Origin: CAZSAK01 sp964605155
GTDB taxonomy: Bacteria; Pseudomonadota; Gammaproteobacteria; SZUA-140
DNA length: 64,000 bases
Assembly (NCBI GenBank): GCA_964605155.1
Contig: CAZSAK010000005.1
Span: 1-64,000, forward strand
Direction: 5' to 3'
Shown here: in pieces, positions 16,333 through 23,560 of the stretch
How the letters are laid out: the number at the start of each line of letters is the position of its first letter
Numbering within the stretch: the stretch's first letter is position 1
Translations under genes and position numbers: made by a program
Notes under the pieces: generated by a model
The model's input: only the letters and a program-made list of their open reading frames with translations
What the model was told of the DNA's origin: nothing
Database searches by the model: none

Positions 16333-17283
16333 ATGTTAGATAACGAACTGAACACGCTGACAGCTTTGTCATACGATTTTCTCGGAAAGCACTGCCAGAA
16401 AGGCAAATTAATGAGTGGCGTAAACCAGTTATCCAGGCAAGACATGCACGACCGGGCCGTCGAGTGGCATTTTCTCGAGGCCGGTCTGTGCCTTGCGGTG
16501 GAAAGGCAGGAATTTGTATTGCTCTATCAGCCGAAAATCAATATTGAAACTGGCGAGATTACCGGCGCAGAGGCACTCATCCGCTGGATGCATCCGCAGC
16601 GAGGGCTCCTCTTCCCCGATCAATTTTTGTCCATTGCCGAGAAGTGTGGCCTCATCGTGCCGATCGGCCGATGGGTGCTTCGCGAAGCATGCCGTCAAAT
16701 CCGTAGCTGGCTGGACGCCGGCCTTCGACCGACCCCAGTGGCTATTAACATCTCTGCGGTAGAATTACGCAGCAAGGATTTTCTCCAGGAAGTTCGCGAC
16801 ATACTGAAGGAGACCCGGCTTAAGCCCGGATTTCTCGAAATCGAACTGACTGAAAGTGTCCTTATGGAAGATGGCGACTCCACCACGACCGTACTGCAGG
16901 CGCTCAAAATGATAGGCGTACAGCTTGCCATCGATGATTTCGGCACCGGCTATTCGAGTTTAAGTAATCTGACGCGCTTTCCGTTTGACTTCCTGAAGAT
17001 CGACACATCGCTAATACGCGACATCAGTATCGATCCGGATGGCGCCGCCGTTGTCAGCGCGGTGATCGGCATGGGAGAATGTCTCAACAAACGGGTCACT
17101 GCCGAGGGTGTAGAAACACGAGAACAGCTCGCCTCCCTGCGCGCCGAGCGTTGTGGTGAAGCGCAGGGCTATTACTTCAGCCGTCCAATGATCGCAAAGG
17201 AGTATACCAGGCTGCTTAGAACTGGAATATCAGGAATCTCACGTCGCCACAATAACAGTGCCATTGTTCTGATGAGTGAGTAA
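16333..17283 (+). CDS. EAL-domain cyclic-di-GMP phosphodiesterase
   Basis: This 316-residue protein is essentially one EAL domain with a short N-terminal helical segment and no membrane or GGDEF part. The catalytic motifs are present: EALIRW, PVAINIS, IELTESVLM, LAIDDFGTGYSSL, FDFLKID, AEGVET and EAQGYYFSRP. The enzyme should hydrolyse c-di-GMP to pGpG. The residue after KID is Thr where Arg is usual. ATG 16411, preceded by AAAGG, is an alternative start that still keeps the whole domain. Expression may be controlled by site C and the terminator upstream. Confidence 0.9.
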   Translation: MLDNELNTLTALSYDFLGKHCQKGKLMSGVNQLSRQDMHDRAVEWHFLEAGLCLAVERQEFVLLYQPKINIETGEITGAEALIRWMHPQRGLLFPDQFLSIAEKCGLIVPIGRWVLREACRQIRSWLDAGLRPTPVAINISAVELRSKDFLQEVRDILKETRLKPGFLEIELTESVLMEDGDSTTTVLQALKMIGVQLAIDDFGTGYSSLSNLTRFPFDFLKIDTSLIRDISIDPDGAAVVSAVIGMGECLNKRVTAEGVETREQLASLRAERCGEAQGYYFSRPMIAKEYTRLLRTGISGISRRHNNSAIVLMSE

Positions 17284-17564
17284 ATGCACCATAAAATATC
17301 AGCCGTACTGCCTGTGTTCCGTACCGTACAGAAGTATGAAAAGTTTCGTAGTATTCTGCGAGTACAATCTATAAAGGGCCGCACGTTATTTAGCGGTTGT
17401 ACAAGCTGTGATTGAACCTGGGGAACCAGCAGTGGCCGTGGCAGGAGTAAGGGTTTAGAAAACCGACAGTTGGTTGACTATGCCTAGTATGAGTATGTCT
17501 GGTAAAGGAATTTTGTAACGTTTCTCTCAGGGAGGAACAAGCATGACAAGAGGATCTCGTGGAA

Positions 17565-17822
17565 ATGAGCGACACCTACAAACAAAAGATGAATACTCTA
17601 ATTGCAAAGTGGAATGATCAAATTAATTTATTATATACAATGGCTAAGAATGCCGAATCGGACACGAAACTCAAGTATATTGAGGAGCTCGATATGTTAC
17701 ATGCCAAAAAGCGTGAGGCCATCAATATGATCAAAGAACTGGAGAGTGCAAGTGACGATGTCCTGGATAAAGACGAAATGAACTCAGACAGGGTCTGGGG
17801 AAATATCAGGAGTGTGGCATAG
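17565..17822 (+). CDS. Small coiled-coil protein, paralog of the 2.3 kb gene
   Basis: The 85-residue product (from ATG 17565, with AGAGGA upstream) is homologous to the protein at 2296-2583, sharing S-DTYKQ near the start, YIEELDMLHAKKREA in the middle and a VW motif near the end. An in-frame GTG at 17559 aligns with the paralog's start and is possible. The chain is charged, helical and without signal peptide. The family is not recognised. A strong GGAGG at 17531-17535 lies too far upstream for this start and could belong to a leader. Confidence 0.65.
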   Translation: MSDTYKQKMNTLIAKWNDQINLLYTMAKNAESDTKLKYIEELDMLHAKKREAINMIKELESASDDVLDKDEMNSDRVWGNIRSVA

Positions 17823-17989
17823 CACAAAACAATTACAAATTCAGGTGAGGTATATATCGAGCATCAGCTTTGAATGGTTGGCTATTGTGCTAGCATGACG
17901 CCAAAACTCTAAATTGAAAATATTCTGACTGATGCCGCACAAGAAGATCAGGTGTGGCATGTATGAAGTTTTTTGTGTAAGGTCAATCT

Positions 17990-19156
17990 ATGGATCAATC
18001 TATTAAACCTGCATGGGTAACGGTTTATGACCGGATATTTCGCTCGCTTCAGAAGCGCCTGGCTGATCAGATAAAAATCCCCTTTGAGATCCGGTTATGG
18101 GGCGATCACAGCTATCGCTTTGGAAAAGGCGAACCTGCAGTCAAGGTCCTGGTCAAGGATGGCAATGGATTGGCTGCCCTCAGCGGATTGGATGAGCTGA
18201 GAATTTGTGAGGCTTACATGGCCGGTAGCCTGGACGTTATTGGGGATATGCTGGGGTTTGTCAGCCTGCGAGGCGTGTTGAGCGACCGCCACCCTCTGCA
18301 TCTGCTGTGGCGACGGCTAGCTCCGCTGTTCATCGGCCGTGTGAAGACTGACCGCCAGGCGATCGCCAGCCACTACGACTATGACAACGAATTCTATCTC
18401 ACCTTTATGGATCCGACGCGCTGCTATTCACAAGCGGTATTCGAACGTGATGACGAATCACTGGAGACGGCGCAGCGCCGCAAGCTGGATTTTGCGTTTG
18501 ATGTTTGCGGTATGAAGCCGGGAGATCGTGTGCTGGATGTTGGTGGTGGTTGGGGTGCCTTTACAGAGCATGCCGGACGGCGCGGTATAGAGGTCACCGC
18601 GCTGACGATCTCGAGCCACTCGGAGGCGTACTTGACAGATTTGATTCAACGACAACAACTTCCCTGTCGGGTAGTGAACCAGGACTTTCTGGAGTACAGC
18701 TCGCCCGAACCCTATGACGCTATTGTCATCCTGGGAGTGATGGAGCATCTGCCTGATTATCCGGCCGTGTTGCGGCAGTTTCAACGCCTGCTGAAACCGG
18801 GGGGTCGGGTATACCTTGATGCCAGCGCCTTCCGCGAAAAATATTCCAAGCCGACCTTCGTTTCCCGTTATATCTTTCCGGGAGATCATTCCTATTTCTG
18901 TCTGCATGAGTTTTTGACCGACGTTGCCAAAACACCACTGGAAGCGCTGGCAGTTTACAACGATCGCCACAGCTACTATCTCACCTGCAAGGCCTGGGCC
19001 GAGAATCTGGAAACCGCGCGGGATGAGATTATCAGCCGTTGGGGAGAGATGCTCTACCGCCGTTTTCGACTCTATCTCTGGGGTTCTGCTTACGCCTTTA
19101 TGAGTCGCGGAATGGATGCATACCGGGTGGTCCTGCAACGCCCCGATGATTCCTAG
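17990..19156 (+). CDS. Cyclopropane-fatty-acyl-phospholipid synthase family methyltransferase
   Basis: The 388-residue product has an N-terminal region typical of the CFA synthase family (SGLDELRICEAYMAGSLDVIGD, then ASHYDYDNEFYLTFMDP). A Rossmann SAM-binding domain follows, with GDRVLDVGGGWGAFTEHAG at about residue 177 and VMEHLPDY. It would transfer a methylene or methyl group from SAM to unsaturated lipid chains, although Gly-Gly-Gly-Trp and weaker matches later suggest a divergent member. The last 25 codons and about 90 bp downstream are repeated as relics at 21985-22078 and 41941-42104. No signal peptide. Probably membrane lipid remodelling under stress. Confidence 0.85.
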   Translation: MDQSIKPAWVTVYDRIFRSLQKRLADQIKIPFEIRLWGDHSYRFGKGEPAVKVLVKDGNGLAALSGLDELRICEAYMAGSLDVIGDMLGFVSLRGVLSDRHPLHLLWRRLAPLFIGRVKTDRQAIASHYDYDNEFYLTFMDPTRCYSQAVFERDDESLETAQRRKLDFAFDVCGMKPGDRVLDVGGGWGAFTEHAGRRGIEVTALTISSHSEAYLTDLIQRQQLPCRVVNQDFLEYSSPEPYDAIVILGVMEHLPDYPAVLRQFQRLLKPGGRVYLDASAFREKYSKPTFVSRYIFPGDHSYFCLHEFLTDVAKTPLEALAVYNDRHSYYLTCKAWAENLETARDEIISRWGEMLYRRFRLYLWGSAYAFMSRGMDAYRVVLQRPDDS

Positions 19157-19248
19157 GCGGTAACTGCCGCAATTTTTTTCAGAAAGCATAAATTTTGAAC
19201 TCAAGCCTTACGTTCAAGGGCATATCCCCTTGTGTGCGTTAGCGTACA
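19081..19248 (+). repeat. Parent copy of the cfa-tail repeat
   Basis: This segment holds the last 25 codons of the cyclopropane-synthase-like gene, its stop codon and the downstream sequence as far as site D. It is matched at 41941-42104 over its whole length and at 21985-22078 over its first half. Confidence 0.75.
19233..19248. promoter_or_regulatory. Crp-geometry palindrome, site D
   Basis: TGTGCGTTAGCGTACA is identical to site A. It lies 77 bp after the methyltransferase stop codon and 162 bp before the small membrane protein relic. Confidence 0.55.
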
Positions 19249-19409
19249 GTCCAAACTAAATTTTGCGACTAAACTTTTCCTAGTAATTTCAGTACGGTGA
19301 AAGGATGCCGATTGCAAATCATAGGGGCGCGAAAAGCCAGGCGGCTGTAAACGCTGGCCGCATACCCGATCTGGAAAGTTACCAGCTTATAACATAGGAG
19401 GATAAGGAT

Positions 19410-19559
19410 ATGCTTTGAACAATTGCGATCATCTTAATTGTGCTATGGGCACTTGGTTTGGTGTCCTCATACACCATGGGAGGATTCATTCATGTACTTA
19501 TGGTCATTGCCGTCGTGGTGATTCTGATTAATGTTATTCAAGGACGTCGGGTCGTGTAG
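19410..19559 (+). pseudogene. lmo0937-family small membrane protein with nonsense codon 3
   Basis: A 49-residue frame closely matches the intact gene at 44142-44291 (shared LWALGLVSSYTMGGFIH and IQGRR-V), with an AGGAGG site at a normal distance. The third codon is TGA where the intact copy has TGG (Trp). The rest of the frame has no other defects. This is either a recent inactivating mutation, an assembly error near the gap at 19613, or translation from an internal start such as GTG at codon 11, which would cut into the first membrane helix. Confidence 0.75.
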
Positions 19560-19612
19560 CAGCCTTGAATGAAACTACGCGTCTGGCTGTGCGCTTAATC
19601 CTTTTACCCACA

Positions 19613-19622
19613 NNNNNNNNNN
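19613..19622. other. Scaffold gap (10 N)
   Basis: Ten N bases mark an assembly gap of unknown true length. The start of the AI-2E family transporter gene is probably lost or misread here. Confidence 0.95.
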
Positions 19623-19637
19623 ATGCTTGGCGCATGA

Positions 19638-20849
19638 ATTGAATCGCAACGGGATTTCATTCCAGCTTCAGCACCCGAGGATCCTCCTCAAGATAACGCG
19701 GATAATATTGATGGAGAGTCTACAGTCAGCCTAGGTGCATCCTCGCTGGATACCAGCCGGTCTATCGAATCAAAAGGCATAGCACTTGGTATACTGGCTA
19801 GCGTCGCTGTTGTGTTCATTCTGGAATGGGCACAGGGTTTTGTCATTTTCCTGATGCTAGGGGTCGTCTTTGCTTACACCCTGAATCCCGTCGTGGTATG
19901 GCTGGAACAGATAAAGATTCCACGCATGATCGGTGCCGGCATTGTGATGGTAGCCGTGGTGTGCGCGCTCGTCCTTGGGATTTACTCGTTGCGCGGGCAG
20001 TTGCAGACGATAGTGACCCAGTTGCCCGAGGCAGTAAGCAAGTTATCCGCCGGGCTTGCCAGTATGCGACATGTACAGAACGACAATATGAAGAAAATAC
20101 AAAATGCGGCGAGCGATATGGAAAAAGCGACCGGTCTCGGGGCTGATGTTCCATCGGGCTCCGAGCCGAACGCCACACATGTTGTCGTCGATGAACCAGC
20201 GTTCAAGCTTGGCAATTTTCTCTGGGCAGGATCCAAGGGCGTTATAGGAGCCATCGGTCAAGCCACCATGGTGGTATTTCTGGTGTTCTTTCTACTGCTG
20301 GCCGCTGACACTTTCAGGCATAAACTGGTACGACTCGCGGGACCAACGCTGTCACAACGAAAGACCACAGTGCACATCCTCGACGATATAAACAGTTCTA
20401 TCCAGCGTTACATGTTGATGCTGTTGCTGACCAACGTGCTGGTTGCGCTACTTGCCTGGCTGGTGTTCCGTTGGATCGGCCTGGAAAATGCGGGCGCATG
20501 GGCCGTCGTTGCAGGATTGCTTCATATCATCCCTTACTTTGGTCCGGCGATTACAGCAAGTGGTGTCGGTATGGCGGCTTTCATGCAGTTTAATTCGCTC
20601 TCCATGACATTGTTGGTCTCGGGGGCGTCCCTGGCGATCGCCACGCTGGTCGGCACTATTGTTACTACCTGGATGACCGGAAGAATCGCCAGGATGAATA
20701 CAGCAGCCGTGTTTATCTCGCTGTTGTTCTGGTCATGGCTCTGGGGAGTCTGGGGGATGTTGTTGAGTATGCCTATTATTGTCATCGTGAAAGTGGTATC
20801 TCAGCATGTTGCGCAACTGCGGCCAGTGTCGGAATTGCTTGGAGAATAG
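19638..20849 (+). CDS. AI-2E family transporter (PerM/TqsA-like), 5' end uncertain
   Basis: The open frame runs from a TGA at 19635-19637, just after the gap, to 20849. It begins with a hydrophilic Asp/Ser-rich segment, then about eight membrane helices: GIALGILASVAVVFILEW first, a central soluble loop with many charged residues, and GLLHIIPYFGPAIT, the family hallmark. GTG 19812 lies inside the first membrane helix, so the real start is upstream, probably in or across the gap. Family members export autoinducer-2 or other small molecules, or act as ion-coupled transporters. It precedes the yqjD-type operon by about 100 bp. Confidence 0.8.
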   Translation: MESQRDFIPASAPEDPPQDNADNIDGESTVSLGASSLDTSRSIESKGIALGILASVAVVFILEWAQGFVIFLMLGVVFAYTLNPVVVWLEQIKIPRMIGAGIVMVAVVCALVLGIYSLRGQLQTIVTQLPEAVSKLSAGLASMRHVQNDNMKKIQNAASDMEKATGLGADVPSGSEPNATHVVVDEPAFKLGNFLWAGSKGVIGAIGQATMVVFLVFFLLLAADTFRHKLVRLAGPTLSQRKTTVHILDDINSSIQRYMLMLLLTNVLVALLAWLVFRWIGLENAGAWAVVAGLLHIIPYFGPAITASGVGMAAFMQFNSLSMTLLVSGASLAIATLVGTIVTTWMTGRIARMNTAAVFISLLFWSWLWGVWGMLLSMPIIVIVKVVSQHVAQLRPVSELLGE

Positions 20850-20946
20850 ATAGGAAGTGTTGATACACGAGTATGCAGACGAATTTATTAGAAAAAACAC
20901 ATAGAACGGAAATTGTAATAAACCCAGTAAAACATAGGAGTACTGT

Positions 20947-21258
20947 ATGACTACAGAAACACAAGATGCAAGAGACAGATTGATAGAGGATTTCAAAACG
21001 GTCGTGCATGACGCAGAGGAGTTGCTCAGGGCCACCTCGGATCAGACCGGAGATAAAATCAACGCAGTGCGCACTCGGGCTGAAGAAAACTTGAAGAAAG
21101 CACGCCATAGGCTGGGAGAACTGGAGCATAACCTGGTGGATCGAACCAAGGCCGCGGCCAAGGCAACCGATCAGCTTATCCATGACAACCCCTGGCAATC
21201 CGTTGGTGTTGCGACGGCAGTGGGTGTCATGCTCGGTATGCTGATCAGTCGGCGCTAA
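20947..21258 (+). CDS. yqjD: DUF883 / ElaB-YqjD family ribosome-associated membrane protein
   Basis: This 103-residue protein has the family arrangement: a helical charged N-terminal region (LIEDFKTVVHDAEELLRATS), amphipathic repeats and a C-terminal membrane anchor after the conserved DNPWQSVGVATAVGVMLGML. In Escherichia coli, YqjD, ElaB and YgaM anchor ribosomes at the inner membrane in stationary phase. The gene heads an operon with yqjE- and yqjK-like genes. AGGAG lies about 8 bases upstream of the start. Confidence 0.88.
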   Translation: MTTETQDARDRLIEDFKTVVHDAEELLRATSDQTGDKINAVRTRAEENLKKARHRLGELEHNLVDRTKAAAKATDQLIHDNPWQSVGVATAVGVMLGMLISRR

Positions 21259-21262
21259 ACAC

Positions 21263-21676
21263 ATGGTGAAAGAGGGCGCAGCTGCGACGGAAACAACACC
21301 CGGTCATGCGACCGGGTTACTGGCGTCGTTACGACGGCTGTTGGGGACTTTTTCCGAAATTTTACACACGCGAGTGGAGATAATTTCCACTGAACTGGAA
21401 GAGGAAGGGTGGAGAGTCCTACAACTGATTTTGTACGTGTTGACGTCGATTTTGTTTCTCGGACTGGGTTTGTTGATACTAACCCTATTCATCGTCAAAA
21501 CCTTCTCGCATGTTAACCAGCTATATGTGTTGGGAGGCTTTGCGGTTTTTTACCTGGGTATCGGCACTATTATCGCGCTGATGATCAGGCACAAGCTTAA
21601 AACGCGGCCACGGTTATTTTCGACCACCCTGTCTGAGCTGGATAAGGACCGTGAAAACCTGGGATCCCGGTCATGA
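21263..21676 (+). CDS. yqjE: YqjE-like phage holin family membrane protein
   Basis: The 137-residue protein has a short N-terminal polar segment and an amphipathic helix (LLASLRRLLGTFSEILHTRV). Two membrane helices follow (about residues 54-78 and 83-107), then a basic tail. This matches the YqjE/DUF1469 'phage holin superfamily' proteins, which follow yqjD in many proteobacteria. It starts 4 bp after the yqjD stop and overlaps yqjK by 4 bp. Despite the family name no link to phage lysis is implied. Confidence 0.85.
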   Translation: MVKEGAAATETTPGHATGLLASLRRLLGTFSEILHTRVEIISTELEEEGWRVLQLILYVLTSILFLGLGLLILTLFIVKTFSHVNQLYVLGGFAVFYLGIGTIIALMIRHKLKTRPRLFSTTLSELDKDRENLGSRS

Positions 21677-21978
21677 ATGCGCGGGTCGCATATCTGAGGC
21701 GAAGGCGCGAGTTACTGATATCCCAGGCCGCGGACCAGCGTAGCGAGGTGTCCTCTATCGCGTTACACCTGCAGCAGCGTTTGCGGCCGGTGGACACGGG
21801 ATTCGCTATCGTACAGACGCTGCGCAAACATCCGGTGATGGCGCTTACAAGCGCTACGCTGCTATTACCCGCCTCTAAGAACAAACTATTGCGCTGGAGC
21901 AGCCGACTATTCACTGCTTGGGAATTGTTCTACCTGGTGCACAAGCAATGGCATGCTGTCAGGCAGAATAAGTCTTGA
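21673..21978 (+). CDS. yqjK: YqjK-like protein
   Basis: This 101-residue protein begins with a basic helix (ARVAYLRRRRELLISQAADQR) and has a weakly hydrophobic segment near residues 55-65. It occupies the third place in a yqjD-yqjE-yqjK arrangement and its start overlaps the previous stop (ATGA). The match to YqjK rests mainly on the N-terminal RR-ELL-QA motif, the size and gene order. Function unknown. Confidence 0.75.
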   Translation: MNARVAYLRRRRELLISQAADQRSEVSSIALHLQQRLRPVDTGFAIVQTLRKHPVMALTSATLLLPASKNKLLRWSSRLFTAWELFYLVHKQWHAVRQNKS

Positions 21979-21984
21979 GCAGAG

Positions 21985-22078
21985 GGGTTCTGTTTACGCC
22001 TCTCTCAGCCGCGTAATGGACGCATACCGGGAGTGGTCCTGCAACGACCCGATGATACGTAGGCAGTAACTGCTGTTA
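21985..22078 (+). repeat. Relic of the cfa-like gene tail (copy 1)
   Basis: About 94 bp match 19081-19172: GGGTTCTG-TTACGCC, AGCCGCG-AATGGA and GTGGTCCTGCAACG are shared. The match covers the end of the methyltransferase coding sequence and its stop. There is no upstream coding part, so this is a fragment. It sits between the yqjDEK operon and the cardiolipin synthase gene. Confidence 0.75.
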
Positions 22079-22231
22079 ATTGTTGAGATGAGATCTGGCC
22101 ATGCAGTCTTTAGTTAAAACATTTATATATACATCCTTCGTCGTTATCACCTTTGCTGCCAACTACGCGTAGCGCCGCCTGGCGCTTGTCAAGATAGGCT
22201 CTACCTGGCTGGCAATGCACACTTTATTGTA

Positions 22232-22247
22232 TGTGCAACAGCGTACA
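22232..22247. promoter_or_regulatory. Crp-geometry palindrome, site E
   Basis: TGTGCAACAGCGTACA keeps both half sites of the shared pattern with a different spacer. It lies 50 bp before the cardiolipin synthase start codon, so bound protein would overlap or adjoin its promoter. Confidence 0.5.
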
Positions 22248-22296
22248 TACTAGTACTCTGTATATATAGTGAGGATATAAGAGGCAGGTCAGCGTT

Positions 22297-23529
22297 ATGT
22301 CTCACCGTAAACCATATCGCCGAAGTTTTTACCGCACCTACTTGTCCGCGAGTTGGTCAGGCTTTGTACCGGGCAACCAGGTCACCCTGTTACAAAATGG
22401 AGAAGCCTATTTTCCTGCCATCGAAACGGCGATCGACCGTGCCAGGTATGAAATTTATCTTGAAACGTATATTTACCAAAATGACGCCACCGGGCAGCGC
22501 ATCGCAGATGCGCTGGTACGGGCGACCTTGCGTGGCGTTATGGTTTACATGTTGATTGACGGTTACGGTTCCAAGGACCTGCCACGGAGTATGCACGACT
22601 ACCTGCGAGAGAGTGGCGTGAAGTTACTCGTCTTCAAGCCCAAAATATCCCCCTGGACGTTGCGACGCAAGCGCCTGCGCCGCATGCACCGAAAAATTGT
22701 GGTAGCAGACCGGGAGATCGCGTTCGTCGGTGGAATCAACATCATAGATGACAAAGAAGTGTCGGACGATATGGCTTTTCGCTATGACTACGCAGTAGCC
22801 GTGGAAGGGCCGCTGGTGGATGTAATCCGTCTTTCGGCCCAGCGCTTATGGTCACTGGTGGCCTGGCGATCTTTTCACAAAGGTACGATCCGGAGTGATG
22901 AGCTGTCGGATCCGGCCTCCGCCGGGGGTTCCATGAACGCGGCATTCTTGAAGCGAGACAATTTCCGCCATCGCCATGACATCGAAGCGGCGTATCTACA
23001 GGCAATCAAGTTGGCGGACTCAGAAATCATTCTTGCCCATGCCTACTTTTTGCCGGGACGAAATTTTCGCCATGCACTCATCGATGCCGCGGGGCGTGGG
23101 GTGCGGGTAGTTTTGCTGCTGCAGGGGAAGGTGGAATATTTTCTAGAACATTATGGATCGCGCGCGCTCTATGGCAATTTCCTCGATGCGGGCATTGAGA
23201 TTTACGAATACCACAAGAGCTTCCTCCACGCCAAAGTAGCGGTGATCGACGGGCATTGGGCGACGGTGGGGTCTTCGAATATCGATCCATTCAGCCTGCT
23301 GCTCTCACGTGAAGCGAACGTGGTCGTTGACGATGAAGCATTTGCCGCAACCCTGGCGCAAAGTCTGAAAAAGGCCATCGAAACGGAGAGTCAGCAGATC
23401 CTGGCGGACAACTGGAAACAGCAACCCGCTGGGTTACGGTTCGTAAGTTGGCTTAGTTACGGTTTACTGCGATTGATGATTGGAATCAGCGGCTACGCCC
23501 GTGAAAACAGCCGGGCCAATAACGAATGA
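22297..23529 (+). CDS. clsB: Cardiolipin synthase, ClsB-type phospholipase D family
   Basis: This 410-residue protein has two phospholipase D HKD motifs: MHRKIVVADREIAFVGGIN around residue 129 and FLHAKVAVIDGHWATVGSSN around residue 309. The first includes H-x-K-x4-D in full. There are no N-terminal membrane helices, which fits ClsB more than ClsA. It would condense phosphatidylglycerol with phosphatidylglycerol or phosphatidylethanolamine at the inner membrane. It starts a run of closely spaced plus-strand genes continuing through zwf. Site E lies just upstream. Confidence 0.88.
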   Translation: MSHRKPYRRSFYRTYLSASWSGFVPGNQVTLLQNGEAYFPAIETAIDRARYEIYLETYIYQNDATGQRIADALVRATLRGVMVYMLIDGYGSKDLPRSMHDYLRESGVKLLVFKPKISPWTLRRKRLRRMHRKIVVADREIAFVGGINIIDDKEVSDDMAFRYDYAVAVEGPLVDVIRLSAQRLWSLVAWRSFHKGTIRSDELSDPASAGGSMNAAFLKRDNFRHRHDIEAAYLQAIKLADSEIILAHAYFLPGRNFRHALIDAAGRGVRVVLLLQGKVEYFLEHYGSRALYGNFLDAGIEIYEYHKSFLHAKVAVIDGHWATVGSSNIDPFSLLLSREANVVVDDEAFAATLAQSLKKAIETESQQILADNWKQQPAGLRFVSWLSYGLLRLMIGISGYARENSRANNE

Positions 23530-23560
23530 ACGACGGTGCAGAAGCTTTGAAGGAGAATCC

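Larger units (their letters stand above)
16048..16352 (+). repeat. Duplicated leader segment, copy 2
   Basis: This block aligns with 9238-9542. It comprises site C, a conserved stem, a rho-independent terminator, an AT-rich conserved string and the first codons of the EAL gene. This copy keeps an intact terminator and coding start, so it is probably the functional parent. Confidence 0.75.

Noticed and set aside
19276..19405. Riboswitch-like structured region ahead of the lmo0937-type relic
   Set aside because: A bulged stem GCCAGGCG/CGCTGGC can be drawn, but it matches no known class and the intact paralog's leader is unrelated.
19410..19559. TGA at codon 3 read as selenocysteine or other recoding
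   Set aside because: The paralog has Trp at this position, there is no SECIS-like element evident, and neighbouring genes use TGA as a normal stop.
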